Assembly: GCF_040760005.1 (NCBI RefSeq)
Contig: NZ_CP099760.1
Coordinates: forward strand, 2,723,501 to 2,787,500
DNA from: Pseudomonas sp. stari2
Lineage (GTDB): Bacteria > Pseudomonadota > Gammaproteobacteria > Pseudomonadales > Pseudomonadaceae
Length of the DNA stretch: 64,000 nucleotides
Direction of reading: 5' to 3'
Shown here: positions 8,181 to 16,325 of the stretch, piece after piece
How the letters are laid out: each line of letters starts with the position of its first letter
Numbering within the stretch: position 1 is the stretch's first letter
Translations under genes and position numbers: made by a program
Notes under the pieces: generated by a model
Database searches by the model: none
What the model was told of the DNA's origin: nothing
The model's input: only the letters and a program-made list of their open reading frames with translations

Positions 8181-8786
8181 ATGCAAGCAAAGGCCCGCGA
8201 GGTTCATGTGCCACCGGTGTTGCAGGATCTGCGCGCCGGCACCGCCGAACTGCACATCGCACTGGAAAAACGCCTTCCTTACTTCTCCGACACCCTTGAT
8301 CTGCGCGCTTTCGAGCGATTGATGCGCGCCTATTACGGTTTCTATCAGCCGCTGGAAGCCGCGTTGCAGGACAGCGGCGCGATCCCCGCCGATTTTGATC
8401 TGGTCTCGCGCCTCAAGGCGCCGACCCTGAAACGGGATCTGCACGCGTTGGGCGCAAGTGGCGGGGATTTTTCGCTCTGCCGTCAGTTGCCCGACATCAA
8501 CTCCGCCGCCGCCTGCCTGGGCGTGCTGTACGTGCTGGAAGGCGCGACCCTCGGCGGGCAGATCCTGCGCCGGGAAATCGCCACACGCCTGAGCCTGGGC
8601 GCGGACAACGGCGCAGCGTTTCTGGACATCTACGGCGCCGCCACCGGCCGGCGCTGGCGCGACTTCATCGAATACCTGGGCAGCCGCCCGATGGACGCCG
8701 ACGAGCGTGAAGCCGTCGTGGCGGCCGCTCACACCACATTCAGCTGTTTCGAGCGTTGGCTCGAAAGCCAGGAGGTTCTGGTATGA
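8181..8786 (+). CDS. bphO: Biliverdin-producing heme oxygenase
   Basis: This 201-residue protein is a bacterial heme oxygenase: AGTAELHIALEKRL places the proximal heme ligand at His25, and LGVLYVLEGATLGGQ is the distal-helix glycine segment that gives room for oxygen over the heme. It opens heme to biliverdin, releasing iron and CO, and supplies the chromophore of the phytochrome encoded next. The two genes overlap as ATGA (8783-8786), and a GGAGG at 8771-8775 inside bphO serves as the ribosome site for bphP. The assignment is strong from motif and context. Confidence 0.93.
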   Translation: MQAKAREVHVPPVLQDLRAGTAELHIALEKRLPYFSDTLDLRAFERLMRAYYGFYQPLEAALQDSGAIPADFDLVSRLKAPTLKRDLHALGASGGDFSLCRQLPDINSAAACLGVLYVLEGATLGGQILRREIATRLSLGADNGAAFLDIYGAATGRRWRDFIEYLGSRPMDADEREAVVAAAHTTFSCFERWLESQEVLV

Positions 8787-11020
8787 CCCCGCAAGACAAA
8801 GAAGCCTTTGAAGAGTTGCTGGCCAACTGCGCCGACGAGCCGATCCGTTTTCCCGGCGCCATCCAGCCCCACGGTCTGCTGCTGACCCTGAGCGAGCCCG
8901 AGCTTTCGATCATCCAGATCAGCGCCAACGTCGAGACCTTGCTCGCGCGCCCGGCACAGGAACTGATCGGTCAGCCATTGCAAAGCCTGATCGGTGATGC
9001 CCACGCCGCGCAGGTTCGCGAGGCCTTGCAACAGCCGATCTTGTCCGATGCGCCGCCGTTGCACTTTCGCCTTAATGGCACCGCGTTCGAAGGCTTGCTG
9101 CACCGCCATCAGGATTTGCTGATCCTGGAGCTGGAAATCCACGTCGAAAACTTCCAGCCGCGCAACGTTGCCGGCACTGAAACCCATCTGGGGCGAATGC
9201 TCGCGCGCCTGCAAAAGGCCCAGAGCCTGCAAGCGCTGTACGACATCAGCGTCAAGGAAATCCAGGCCATGACCGGTTACGACCGGGTGCTGATCTATCG
9301 TTTCGAAGAGGAGGGCCACGGTCAGGTCATCGCCGAAGCGACCGATCCGTCGATGGAAGTTTTCAACGGTCTGTTTTTCCCGGCCTCGGACATCCCCGAG
9401 CAGGCCCGCGAGCTGTACCGCACCAACTGGCTGCGGATCATCCCCAATGCCGACTACCAACCGGTGCCGCTGGTGCCCAAGTTGCGCCCGGACACCCAGA
9501 CCCCGCTGGACCTGAGCTTCGCCACGCTACGCAGTGTGTCGCCGATCCACTGCCAGTACATGAAGAACATGGGCGTGCTGTCGTCGATGAGCATTTCCCT
9601 GCTCAAGGGCGACAAGCTTTGGGGCCTGATCAGTTGCGGCAACCGCCAGCCGCTGCACGTGCCCCACGAATTGCGCACCGCATGCCAGACCATCGGCCAG
9701 GTGCTGTCGTTGCAGATCAGCGCGATGGAAGCGCTGGAAGTCAGCCGTCAACGGGAAGAAAAGGTCGAGGCGCTGGCGTTGCTCAATCAGGCGATGGTCG
9801 ATTCGCCGCAGAACGTTTTCGATGGCCTGGCCAACCAGCCGCAGGTTCTGATGGCGCTGGCCAATGCCGGTGGCATCGCGATCATCGAAGACAAACAATT
9901 GCACCGTTACGGCAACTGCCCGGAGCCGGAAGAGATTCGTGCCTTGCACAAATGGTTGCAGGAGCGCGGCGAGCCGGTGTTTGCCAGTCATCACTTGGCC
10001 AGCGTCTACCCGCCGGCCGCGCACTATCAGCAAGTCGCCAGCGGCGTGCTCGCCATGAGCCTGCCCAAACCGGTGGACAACGGCGTGCTGTGGTTCCGCC
10101 CGGAGGTCAAAGAAAACATCAACTGGAGCGGCGACCCGCGCAAGCCGCTGGACCTGGAAAACTCCGACGCCGGCCTGCGTCTGCGGCCGCGTACTTCGTT
10201 CGAAATCTGGAAAGTCGAGATGGCCGGGATTTCCACCAAGTGGAGCCACGGTGATTTGTTCGCCGCCAACGACCTGCGCCGCTCGGCACTGGAAAACGAT
10301 CTGGCCCGGCAGGTGCGCCGCGAGCAGGAAGCGGTGCGCGCCCGCGATGAGCTGGTGGCGGTGGTTTCCCACGATCTGCGCAACCCGATGACCGTGATTT
10401 CGATGCTGTGCGGCATGATGCAAAAGGCTTTCAGCTCAGACGGGCCGCACACTTCGCGGCGTATCTCGACGGCCATCGACACCATGCAGCAAGCCGCCGG
10501 GCGCATGAACACGCTACTGGAAGACTTGCTCGATACCTCGAAAATCGACGCCGGGCGTTACACCATCGCCCCGCAGAAACTCGATGTCGCACAGATGTTC
10601 GAAGAGGCGCAGTCACTGCTCGCACCATTGGCGCTGGACAAGGACATCAGCATCTCGTTCGAGGCCGATCCCGATCTGAGCATCCATGCCGACCCCGAGC
10701 GGTTGTTCCAGGTGTTGTCGAATCTGGTCGGCAATGCGATCAAGTTCACGCCGCGTCTGGGTACGGTTGATGTGTTTGCCAAATCGATCGGTGACGACAT
10801 CGTCTTCACGGTGCGCGACAGCGGCGAAGGCATTCCCAAGGATCACTTGCCGCACGTGTTCGACCGTTACTGGACGGTGAAGGAAGGCAACCCGAACGGC
10901 ACCGGGCTGGGCCTGTACATCACGCAAGGCATCGTCGAGGCCCATGGCGGGCGGATCGTGGCCGAGAGCGAGCCGGGGCAGGGCAGCGAATTCCGCTTCA
11001 CCGTGCCACGTCTGGACTGA
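8783..11020 (+). CDS. bphP: Bacteriophytochrome histidine kinase
   Basis: The 745-residue protein has PAS, GAF and PHY photosensory domains, then a histidine kinase. Cys16 in the N-terminal extension is at the usual biliverdin attachment site, PASDIP at 200-205 is the chromophore-pocket motif, and VVSHDLRNP gives phospho-acceptor His530. The ATPase domain shows SNLVGNAIKF, GEGIP and GTGLGLY. It senses red/far-red light and phosphorylates a response regulator. ATG at 8783 overlaps the bphO stop. No response regulator gene is adjacent, so the partner is encoded elsewhere. Its last 23 bases overlap the end of the convergent PfpI-like gene. Confidence 0.95.
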   Translation: MTPQDKEAFEELLANCADEPIRFPGAIQPHGLLLTLSEPELSIIQISANVETLLARPAQELIGQPLQSLIGDAHAAQVREALQQPILSDAPPLHFRLNGTAFEGLLHRHQDLLILELEIHVENFQPRNVAGTETHLGRMLARLQKAQSLQALYDISVKEIQAMTGYDRVLIYRFEEEGHGQVIAEATDPSMEVFNGLFFPASDIPEQARELYRTNWLRIIPNADYQPVPLVPKLRPDTQTPLDLSFATLRSVSPIHCQYMKNMGVLSSMSISLLKGDKLWGLISCGNRQPLHVPHELRTACQTIGQVLSLQISAMEALEVSRQREEKVEALALLNQAMVDSPQNVFDGLANQPQVLMALANAGGIAIIEDKQLHRYGNCPEPEEIRALHKWLQERGEPVFASHHLASVYPPAAHYQQVASGVLAMSLPKPVDNGVLWFRPEVKENINWSGDPRKPLDLENSDAGLRLRPRTSFEIWKVEMAGISTKWSHGDLFAANDLRRSALENDLARQVRREQEAVRARDELVAVVSHDLRNPMTVISMLCGMMQKAFSSDGPHTSRRISTAIDTMQQAAGRMNTLLEDLLDTSKIDAGRYTIAPQKLDVAQMFEEAQSLLAPLALDKDISISFEADPDLSIHADPERLFQVLSNLVGNAIKFTPRLGTVDVFAKSIGDDIVFTVRDSGEGIPKDHLPHVFDRYWTVKEGNPNGTGLGLYITQGIVEAHGGRIVAESEPGQGSEFRFTVPRLD

Positions 11021-11783
11021 GCAGTGGCTCGCGACGGGTGGCCTGCAGCAGGGCCACCCATTCGGCGGCGAATCGATGGCAATCGCCGGGCCAACGCGCC
11101 GTCAGCAGTTGTTTGTCGCGCACCACAAAACCGATTTGCGGGCTCTCTGCCTGGTCGCGTTTGGCAATGAGGGGGCCGCGTATGAAATCGGCCTTGCTGG
11201 CCAGTGCGGTTTTCACTTCTGCCTCGACCGTCTGTTTGTAGGTGCGGTAGTAGCGTCCCAGCCACGCAGCGGTCATCAGCCACGCCGGCAATTCCATGGT
11301 TGCCGCCAGCAACGCCGTGACTTTGCGCCCGAACAACACCGAACGCCCGGTGTCGGGATCGAGCGTACGGGCCAGCAACAACACGCCATGACACACCGCT
11401 GCCACGGGTTTTTCGGCCTTGAAAAATTGCAGGGCGATCTGCTGGGCCTGCTTGGATTCCAGCAACGTGCGCATCCCCTTGGCGTGGCCGCCGGGAATCA
11501 GCAGACCATCGAACTGGCTCGGGTCGACATCGGCATACGCCAGCGGCTGCCTGAACGCTTCGGACTCGATCATTTTCGCGTAACTGTCCAGATCGGCCTT
11601 GCGCGTCATCAGCATCGAACTCAGCAGGCCGAAACCGATGTCCACCAGTCGTGAGTCGGCGTGGGCGGGCAAGCCTTGCGGCGTGGCAAAACGTACTTCG
11701 ATGCCCGCATCGCGCATGGCCTGCCATGGCACGCTGCTTTCGGTGGGGTCGTAATCGGCGGCTGGCAACAGAATCAGAATCAT
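10998..11783 (-). CDS. DJ-1/PfpI-family protein (class I glutamine amidotransferase-like)
   Basis: This 261-residue protein has the DJ-1/PfpI fold: DGLLIPGGHAKGMR leads into the nucleophile elbow AAVCHGVLLLA, with a conserved Cys in the sharp turn followed by His. Relatives include Hsp31-type glyoxalases, chaperones and amidases; which activity applies is not visible. The protein is longer than the minimal 190 residues owing to a C-terminal extension. It is convergent to bphP and overlaps its 3-prime end by 23 bases. There is no functional link to the phytochrome beyond position. Confidence 0.85.
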   Translation of the reverse strand: MILILLPAADYDPTESSVPWQAMRDAGIEVRFATPQGLPAHADSRLVDIGFGLLSSMLMTRKADLDSYAKMIESEAFRQPLAYADVDPSQFDGLLIPGGHAKGMRTLLESKQAQQIALQFFKAEKPVAAVCHGVLLLARTLDPDTGRSVLFGRKVTALLAATMELPAWLMTAAWLGRYYRTYKQTVEAEVKTALASKADFIRGPLIAKRDQAESPQIGFVVRDKQLLTARWPGDCHRFAAEWVALLQATRREPLLSPDVAR

Positions 11784-11925
11784 GGAGGGCGACTTCCTGG
11801 TCGAGAGCGGTCACTGAGGTAGAGCGTAGTGGGTCTGCGAGTTCGGGGGTAATTTCGTTCAATACCCAAGGGCAGGGCGCTGGTTACCGTGAGCGCCTTG
11901 TTCCTCGATTTGAAGCAGGTGTGCG

Positions 11926-12513
11926 ATGAGTCTGATTGTGTCGATGGCGGCGTTTGCCCTGGCCGCGTCCATTACCCCGGGGCCGGTGAACATCGTGGCG
12001 TTGAGTTCAGGGGCGCAGTTCGGCTTTCGCGCCAGTCAGCGGCATGTGGCCGGGGCGACGCTGGGGTTTGTGTTGTTGCTGGTGTTGATGGGGCTGGGGC
12101 TTCACGAAGTGTTGAAACTGTGGCCGGCGCTGACCCGCGTGGTGCAACTGGCCGGGGTGGCGTTTCTGCTGTTCATGGCCTGGAAACTGGCCACCGATAA
12201 CGGTCAATTGAATACGGGAGAGTCGGGCAGGGCACCGTCGATGCTCTACGGCGCGGTGATGCAATGGCTCAATCCCAAGGCTTGGCTGGCCTGTGTGGCG
12301 GGGATGGGGGCGTTTGTGGCCGATGGCGAGGCACGGCTGGTGTGGCAGTTTGCGGCGGTGTATCTGGTGATCTGTTATCTGTCGGTGGGGTGTTGGGTGT
12401 ATGCCGGGACGTTTTTGCGCGGCTATATCGGCAATCCGGCAGGGATGCGGTTGTTCAACCGAGTGATGGCGTCGTTATTGGCGATTAGTGCGGGGTATTT
12501 GTTACTGCCGTGA
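11926..12513 (+). CDS. LysE/RhtB-family exporter
   Basis: This 195-residue, almost entirely hydrophobic protein has the LysE start pattern SITPGPVNIVALSSGAQFGF and about six membrane helices; MQWLNPKAWLAC is the conserved mid-protein Asn-Pro-Lys motif of the family. It should export an amino acid or a derivative across the inner membrane. It stands alone, divergent from the PfpI-like gene. The substrate is unknown. Confidence 0.88.
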   Translation: MSLIVSMAAFALAASITPGPVNIVALSSGAQFGFRASQRHVAGATLGFVLLLVLMGLGLHEVLKLWPALTRVVQLAGVAFLLFMAWKLATDNGQLNTGESGRAPSMLYGAVMQWLNPKAWLACVAGMGAFVADGEARLVWQFAAVYLVICYLSVGCWVYAGTFLRGYIGNPAGMRLFNRVMASLLAISAGYLLLP

Positions 12514-12599
12514 GCGTGGCGGACCTTCGGTTTAAAGGTGTTTAAGGATGCTTCCGGCAAGCCACAACACCTTGCGCCATTGCCTACGCATCCGCCAGA

Positions 12600-12860
12600 A
12601 TCCGCCGGCTTGTGGGCCTTGGGGCCGGGTTCTATCGTGTGTCGGTCGCTGACGAATCAGCGATCGGGTTTCGCAGCCCGGATCAATCAAGGCGCCCAGA
12701 GCGTCGTTTCCGTTCAGCTTTTTTGGCTGATCGCGTAATGGCGGTTGTGCGCGGGATACCTTCGGGTATGCCGGGTTCCTTGATTCCCGGTCTGCGAACC
12801 CGCGTACAGCTGTCACCTCCTTTCGTTTCGCAGCGAACCGTGGCAGCTTCATCAATCAGG
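12600..12860 (+). promoter_or_regulatory. Long structured leader upstream of the DUF6124 gene
   Basis: The 357 bases between the LysE stop and the DUF6124 start carry no credible gene but many hairpins. One is a 9-bp stem with CGAA loop (12644-12665). Another is a UUCG tetraloop stem (12756-12769). CCGGG pairs with CCCGG (12771-12790). A 9-bp stem with one G-U pair at 12808-12848 ends ten bases before the ribosome site AGGGAG. Long-range complements also exist: AATCAAGG (12685-12692) with CCTTGATT (12778-12785), and the segment 12666-12676 with 12792-12801. Some are mutually exclusive, which suggests a cis-acting RNA or sRNA. I do not recognise a named family. Confidence 0.5.
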
Positions 12861-12870
12861 GAGTTTTACC

Positions 12871-13242
12871 ATGATCAAACCAACGCCAAACCCACCCGAA
12901 ACCGACCCGACCTCGCCCTACGAAACCCTCGACTCCAAGAAATTCCACGAAGCCGCCGAACGCGCCCTCGACCACTACCTCAATCCGTTCCACCCCAGAA
13001 AACCGCTGCTCAAACCCAACACCCGCTACCTCATCGCCCCCGGCATCCCGAATGAAGAGCTGCTCGCCGACGCCTGCGAAACCCTGACCTCGGCCAAAAC
13101 CATGGCCAGCGATTTCGCCGGAATGATCGATGCGCCGCAGCGGCATGTGCTGTTGGGCATCGGGCAACTGATCATGCTGGCGGAGCTGGCGGTGAATCGG
13201 GTGCTGGATAATCTGGAGGTGATGGCTGAGCCCCGTGTCTGA
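12871..13242 (+). CDS. DUF6124 (formerly DUF3077) protein
   Basis: A 123-residue soluble protein with a proline-rich, probably disordered N terminus, then LDSKKFHEAAERALDHYLNP and two helical stretches ending in LGIGQLIMLAELAVNRVLDNLE. This layout is that of the small Pseudomonas-specific DUF6124 family, whose function is unknown. ATG at 12871 follows AGGGAG. A strong terminator follows the gene, so it is monocistronic, and a long structured leader precedes it. No catalytic residues or membrane segments are visible. Confidence 0.8.
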   Translation: MIKPTPNPPETDPTSPYETLDSKKFHEAAERALDHYLNPFHPRKPLLKPNTRYLIAPGIPNEELLADACETLTSAKTMASDFAGMIDAPQRHVLLGIGQLIMLAELAVNRVLDNLEVMAEPRV

Positions 13243-13254
13243 GTGCTGAAACCG

Positions 13255-13279
13255 AAACGGCCCATTGCGGGCCGTTTTT
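13255..13279. terminator. Rho-independent terminator after the DUF6124 gene
   Basis: AAACGGCCC pairs with GGGCCGTTT around a five-base loop, followed by a T run. The leading A run makes it usable for the convergent araC-type gene as well. Confidence 0.85.
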
Positions 13280-13283
13280 GTTG

Positions 13284-14114
13284 TTATCCCCGATACTGCC
13301 CCGGCGTAGCCGCCAGATGCTGCTTGAACGCCCGCTGAAAATGCGCCTGATCGGCAAACCCCGCCTCGAGCGCCACATCCGCAATCAACTGCCCGCGACG
13401 TAAACACTCGCGAGCGAACTGGATGCGCTGGTTAACCAAAAACGCATGGGGCGTCATGCCGAAGTGTTGTTTGAAGGCGCGGATCAGGTACGACGGTGAC
13501 AGCTCGGCCGCGGCGCATATGTCGTCGAGGCTGAGCATGTCGGTGCAGTGCCGGCGGATGAAGTCGGCGGCGCGTTCGAGTTTGAAGTTCGGTTCGCGCA
13601 ACGATGGTTCGATGGGGTTCAGGCGAAGTTGCAGGTCGCTGAAGAATTCCACCGCTGCGCTCTGTTTGCGCAGCACGTCTTGCTGATCGTCGACCAATAC
13701 CGCGTACAACGCATTCAAGTCGTCAAACAGGCGGGCGTCATTCAGATGAGTATCGGAAAACCGCCGAAACTCAAGTTCCGCACTGAAGCCCAACTGGTGC
13801 TGAAGATCCGTCAGCCACGGTGTTTCCACATACAGCATCAGATACGACCACGGCTGGTCATCGATCGGGTTGCAGGCGTGTACATCCCCCGGATTCATCA
13901 GTACCACCGTGCCGGCCGCCACTTCAAACGAGGATTGCTCATGCACATAGGTGCTGCGCCCGGCGGTGATCGCACCGATGGAAAAATGCGCGTGGGAGTG
14001 CCGTGAGTAGCAGACCTCACGGCCATCGGCGATGGCCCGGGCCTCGATGAAGGGCAGGGCGTCATCGCGCCAGAAGCGCGGGGCTTGTTCAGGGTTCTTG
14101 GCGGCGGCTTTCAT
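13284..14114 (-). CDS. AraC-family transcriptional regulator
   Basis: This 276-residue protein has an N-terminal cupin sensor domain (HSHAHFSIGAITAG, then VVLMNPGDVHACNP) and a C-terminal pair of helix-turn-helices (LSLDDICAAAELSPSYLIRAFKQ and IADVALEAGFADQAHFQRAFKQ). The start at 14114 gives the normal length for this class; the frame runs on upstream but has no AraC features there. Regulators of this type often control a neighbouring LysE exporter, and one lies upstream of the DUF6124 gene, though not adjacent. Target and ligand are unknown. Confidence 0.88.
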   Translation of the reverse strand: MKAAAKNPEQAPRFWRDDALPFIEARAIADGREVCYSRHSHAHFSIGAITAGRSTYVHEQSSFEVAAGTVVLMNPGDVHACNPIDDQPWSYLMLYVETPWLTDLQHQLGFSAELEFRRFSDTHLNDARLFDDLNALYAVLVDDQQDVLRKQSAAVEFFSDLQLRLNPIEPSLREPNFKLERAADFIRRHCTDMLSLDDICAAAELSPSYLIRAFKQHFGMTPHAFLVNQRIQFARECLRRGQLIADVALEAGFADQAHFQRAFKQHLAATPGQYRG

Positions 14115-14149
14115 TGTCGGGGTTCTCGGCAGGCCAGTGCCCGAGTGTA

Positions 14150-14653
14150 TTAGCTCTGGCCGGCGAAGGCTCGCTCGAGTTCGGCGATGTCGAGTTTTTT
14201 CATCCCGAGCATGGCCTGCATCGCCCGTTGGGCCTTGGTCTGGTCGGCATCGGTCATCATGTGCATGAACGCCACCGGCACGATCTGCCACGACACGCCG
14301 AACTTGTCCTTGAGCCAGCCGCATTGCTGCGCTTCCACTGGGCCGCCAGCAGAAAGGTTGCCCCAGAAATGATCGACCTCTTCTTGGTTCTGGCAATTGA
14401 CCTGAAACGAAATCGCCTCATTGAACTTGAACACCGGCCCGCCATTGAGCCCGGTGAAAGTGTGGCCGTCGAGTTCGAAACTGACGGTCATCACCGAGCC
14501 TTCGGGGCGGCCGTGGAATTCCTGGCCGGCCTTGCCGTAGTGGGTGAGGGCGGTAATTTTCGAGTGGTCGAAGATCGAGCAGTAAAACTTCGCCGCCGCC
14601 TCGGCCTGATCGTCGAACCACAGGCAGGGCGTCAGTTTTTGAAAGCGTTGCAT
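14150..14653 (-). CDS. PhnB-like VOC protein (3-demethylubiquinone-9 methyltransferase-like fold)
   Basis: This 167-residue protein begins QKLTPCLWFDDQAEAAAKFY, the signature of the PhnB-like branch of the VOC superfamily, and continues with FNEAISFQVNCQNQEEVDHFW and a C-terminal helix. The start at 14653 is chosen because GAGG lies nine bases upstream and homologues start at this point; two earlier in-frame ATGs exist. Despite the old methyltransferase label, most members have no shown activity. It points away from the ppyR-nnrS operon. Confidence 0.85.
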   Translation of the reverse strand: MQRFQKLTPCLWFDDQAEAAAKFYCSIFDHSKITALTHYGKAGQEFHGRPEGSVMTVSFELDGHTFTGLNGGPVFKFNEAISFQVNCQNQEEVDHFWGNLSAGGPVEAQQCGWLKDKFGVSWQIVPVAFMHMMTDADQTKAQRAMQAMLGMKKLDIAELERAFAGQS

Positions 14654-14761
14654 GGCAGTCATCCTCGGCAGGTTGGACATGCTGGATTAATAGCGTAGTC
14701 AGTCTGTGGTCAGCTGGCGGTGCCGCGGATCGATGGTCGGATGCAGTGAAGATGGAATGTA

Positions 14762-14818
14762 GTCGTATTGACTTTTTGTCTTGTCAAAATGACTCTTTTT
14801 CGTTTTTGTCAAATTGAC
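14762..14818 (+). promoter_or_regulatory. Three NorR-type boxes (GT-N7-AC)
   Basis: Three 11-base inverted repeats lie in tandem: GTCGTATTGAC at 14762, GTCAAAATGAC at 14783 and GTCAAATTGAC at 14808. All fit GT-N7-AC, the core operator described for the nitric-oxide-sensing sigma-54 activator NorR, and two are GTCA-N3-TGAC. They sit about 70-125 bases upstream of the predicted start of the ppyR-nnrS transcript, where an enhancer-binding protein would act. Confidence 0.7.
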
Positions 14819-14859
14819 TCGTATTCTCGCAACTGGCTGATATTGCTGGGCGAATAATC

Positions 14860-14875
14860 TGGCACGCTAATTGAA
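14860..14875 (+). promoter_or_regulatory. Sigma-54 promoter of the ppyR-nnrS operon
   Basis: TGGCAC, five bases, then TTGAA is a near match to the -24/-12 consensus TGGCAC-N5-TTGCA with only the C replaced. Transcription would start near 14886, giving a leader of about 30 bases before ATG 14916. The upstream NorR-type boxes strengthen the call. Confidence 0.7.
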
Positions 14876-14915
14876 GTGCCTTAAGTACAAACTGATCCGC
14901 TCAGGAGTACGAAAC

Positions 14916-15164
14916 ATGTTCACTTTCTTCGAGAATCCGCTGAACGTTCTGCACCTGTCGAGCAAAGTGCTCGTCGCCGGTCTGGCCATGTTGCTGGCCG
15001 GAATCTACGGCGCTTATCTGTATCAAAGCCCTATGCCGATTGCGTTGCTGGTGGCGATGCACGCGATGACCATCGTCGGCCCGACGCTGATCAAGATCGG
15101 CTATGTGATGCGTCTGCTGTCGCAATATCGGTTGGCCAACTCTCATGCAGTGGCGGCGGCCTGA
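14916..15164 (+). CDS. ppyR: Small membrane protein, PpyR-like
   Basis: An 82-residue protein with two or three hydrophobic segments (LVAGLAMLLAGIYGAYLY; IALLVAMHAMTIVGPTLIKI) and a short cytoplasmic tail. ATG 14916 has AGGAG nine bases upstream. In P. aeruginosa a small membrane protein called PpyR lies beside an NnrS-type protein and the flavohaemoglobin gene fhp, and I identify this protein with it by size, topology and context; that naming is partly inference. Its stop codon lies two bases before the ATG of nnrS, so the two are translationally linked. A NorR/sigma-54 promoter in front points to a role under nitric oxide stress. Confidence 0.65.
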   Translation: MFTFFENPLNVLHLSSKVLVAGLAMLLAGIYGAYLYQSPMPIALLVAMHAMTIVGPTLIKIGYVMRLLSQYRLANSHAVAAA

Positions 15165-15165
15165 A

Positions 15166-16320
15166 ATGCGCGGACTCTCCGTAGCACCTGTGTTCAGCCT
15201 GGGATTTCGTCCGCTTTTTCTGGCCGGTGCCGGATTCGCTGCTCTGGCGATTCTGATCTGGGGGTTGTGGCTTTACGGCCACTGGTTCGGTCTGCAACCG
15301 GCGGGCGACATGCTCGCCTGGCATCGGCATGAAATGCCGTTTGGTTTTGCGGCGGCAATCGTTGCCGGATTCCTGTTGACTGCGGTGCCCAACTGGACCG
15401 GGATTCCCGGTGTGCGCGGCGGGGCGTTGATCGCTTTGGTGTCGGTCTGGCTGCTCGGGCGCGTGGCCTGGTGGATGCCGTTGCCCGTTGGATTGACCCT
15501 CGCGCTGCAATGGTTTTTTCTGCCGCTGCTGGCGGTGATGCTGGCGCGGGACCTGATTGCTGCGGGCAAACGCGACAATTACCCGATTGTGCTGGTGCTC
15601 GCGCTGATGGCCGGTTGTCAGGCGCTTACCTTGATTGGCCTGTTTAACGACGACACCGGTTTGCAAAGACAAGGCGTACTGGGTGCGTTGTGGCTGATTG
15701 CGGCACTGATGACCGTGATCGGCGGGCGGGTGATTCCGTTTTTCATTCAGCGCGGCTTGAACCGTCCACCCGCACCGGCCATCCATCCGTTGCCCACGCG
15801 GTTACTGTTGATTGGCAGTCTGCTGACGGCGATGACGTTTGCGGCAGGTCTCAACGATTCACCTCGGCTGTGGCTGGCCGCGCTGTTTGCGCTCACCGGC
15901 AGTTTGCAAGTACGGCGGCTGATCTGCTGGCACGATCGCGGGATGTGGCGAGTGCCGCTGCTCTGGTCGTTGTACCTGGCTTACGGCTGGATGGTGTTGG
16001 CGACTTGGGCCATGGCGACGTGGCATCTCGGACTGCTCGGCCAGCAAAGCCTGGCGACCCATGCGCTGGCGGTCGGCGGAGTGGGTGGGTTGATTATGGC
16101 GATGATCGCCCGGGTCAGCCTCGGCCACACCGGCCGCTTGTTGCAACCGCCGAAAGCCGTGGTGGTGGGGTTTGCCTTGGTGTTGATCGCGGCGGGTTGC
16201 CGGGTGTTGCTGGTGCCGTTTTCCAGCCTTGGCCTCGGCTTGTCTGTGGTGCTCTGGTGCGCGGGGTTCGCGCTGTTTTTACGGCATTACACCGCGATTC
16301 TGCTCAAGCCGAGGCTGTAG
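15166..16320 (+). CDS. nnrS: NnrS family membrane protein, nitrosative stress protection
   Basis: This 384-residue integral membrane protein has about ten to twelve helices and the NnrS signature: FSLGFRPLFLAGAGFAAL at the start, then MLAWHRHEMPFGFAAAIVAGFLLTA with conserved histidines, and HALAVGGVGGLIMAMIARVSLGHTGR. NnrS proteins bind heme and copper and relieve nitric oxide stress, in Vibrio as part of the NorR regulon. Start 15166 directly follows the ppyR stop; an ATG at 15145 inside ppyR is the alternative. It is convergent with the methyltransferase gene five bases on. Confidence 0.9.
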   Translation: MRGLSVAPVFSLGFRPLFLAGAGFAALAILIWGLWLYGHWFGLQPAGDMLAWHRHEMPFGFAAAIVAGFLLTAVPNWTGIPGVRGGALIALVSVWLLGRVAWWMPLPVGLTLALQWFFLPLLAVMLARDLIAAGKRDNYPIVLVLALMAGCQALTLIGLFNDDTGLQRQGVLGALWLIAALMTVIGGRVIPFFIQRGLNRPPAPAIHPLPTRLLLIGSLLTAMTFAAGLNDSPRLWLAALFALTGSLQVRRLICWHDRGMWRVPLLWSLYLAYGWMVLATWAMATWHLGLLGQQSLATHALAVGGVGGLIMAMIARVSLGHTGRLLQPPKAVVVGFALVLIAAGCRVLLVPFSSLGLGLSVVLWCAGFALFLRHYTAILLKPRL

Positions 16321-16325
16321 ATTCT

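Noticed and set aside
12612..13055. 147-codon plus-strand frame covering the DUF6124 leader
   Set aside because: Runs out of frame into the DUF6124 gene, has no ribosome site and reads as translated hairpin RNA.
14821..14915. Anr/Dnr (FNR-type) box before ppyR-nnrS
   Set aside because: No TTGAT-N4-ATCAA match; the NorR/sigma-54 signals explain the region better.
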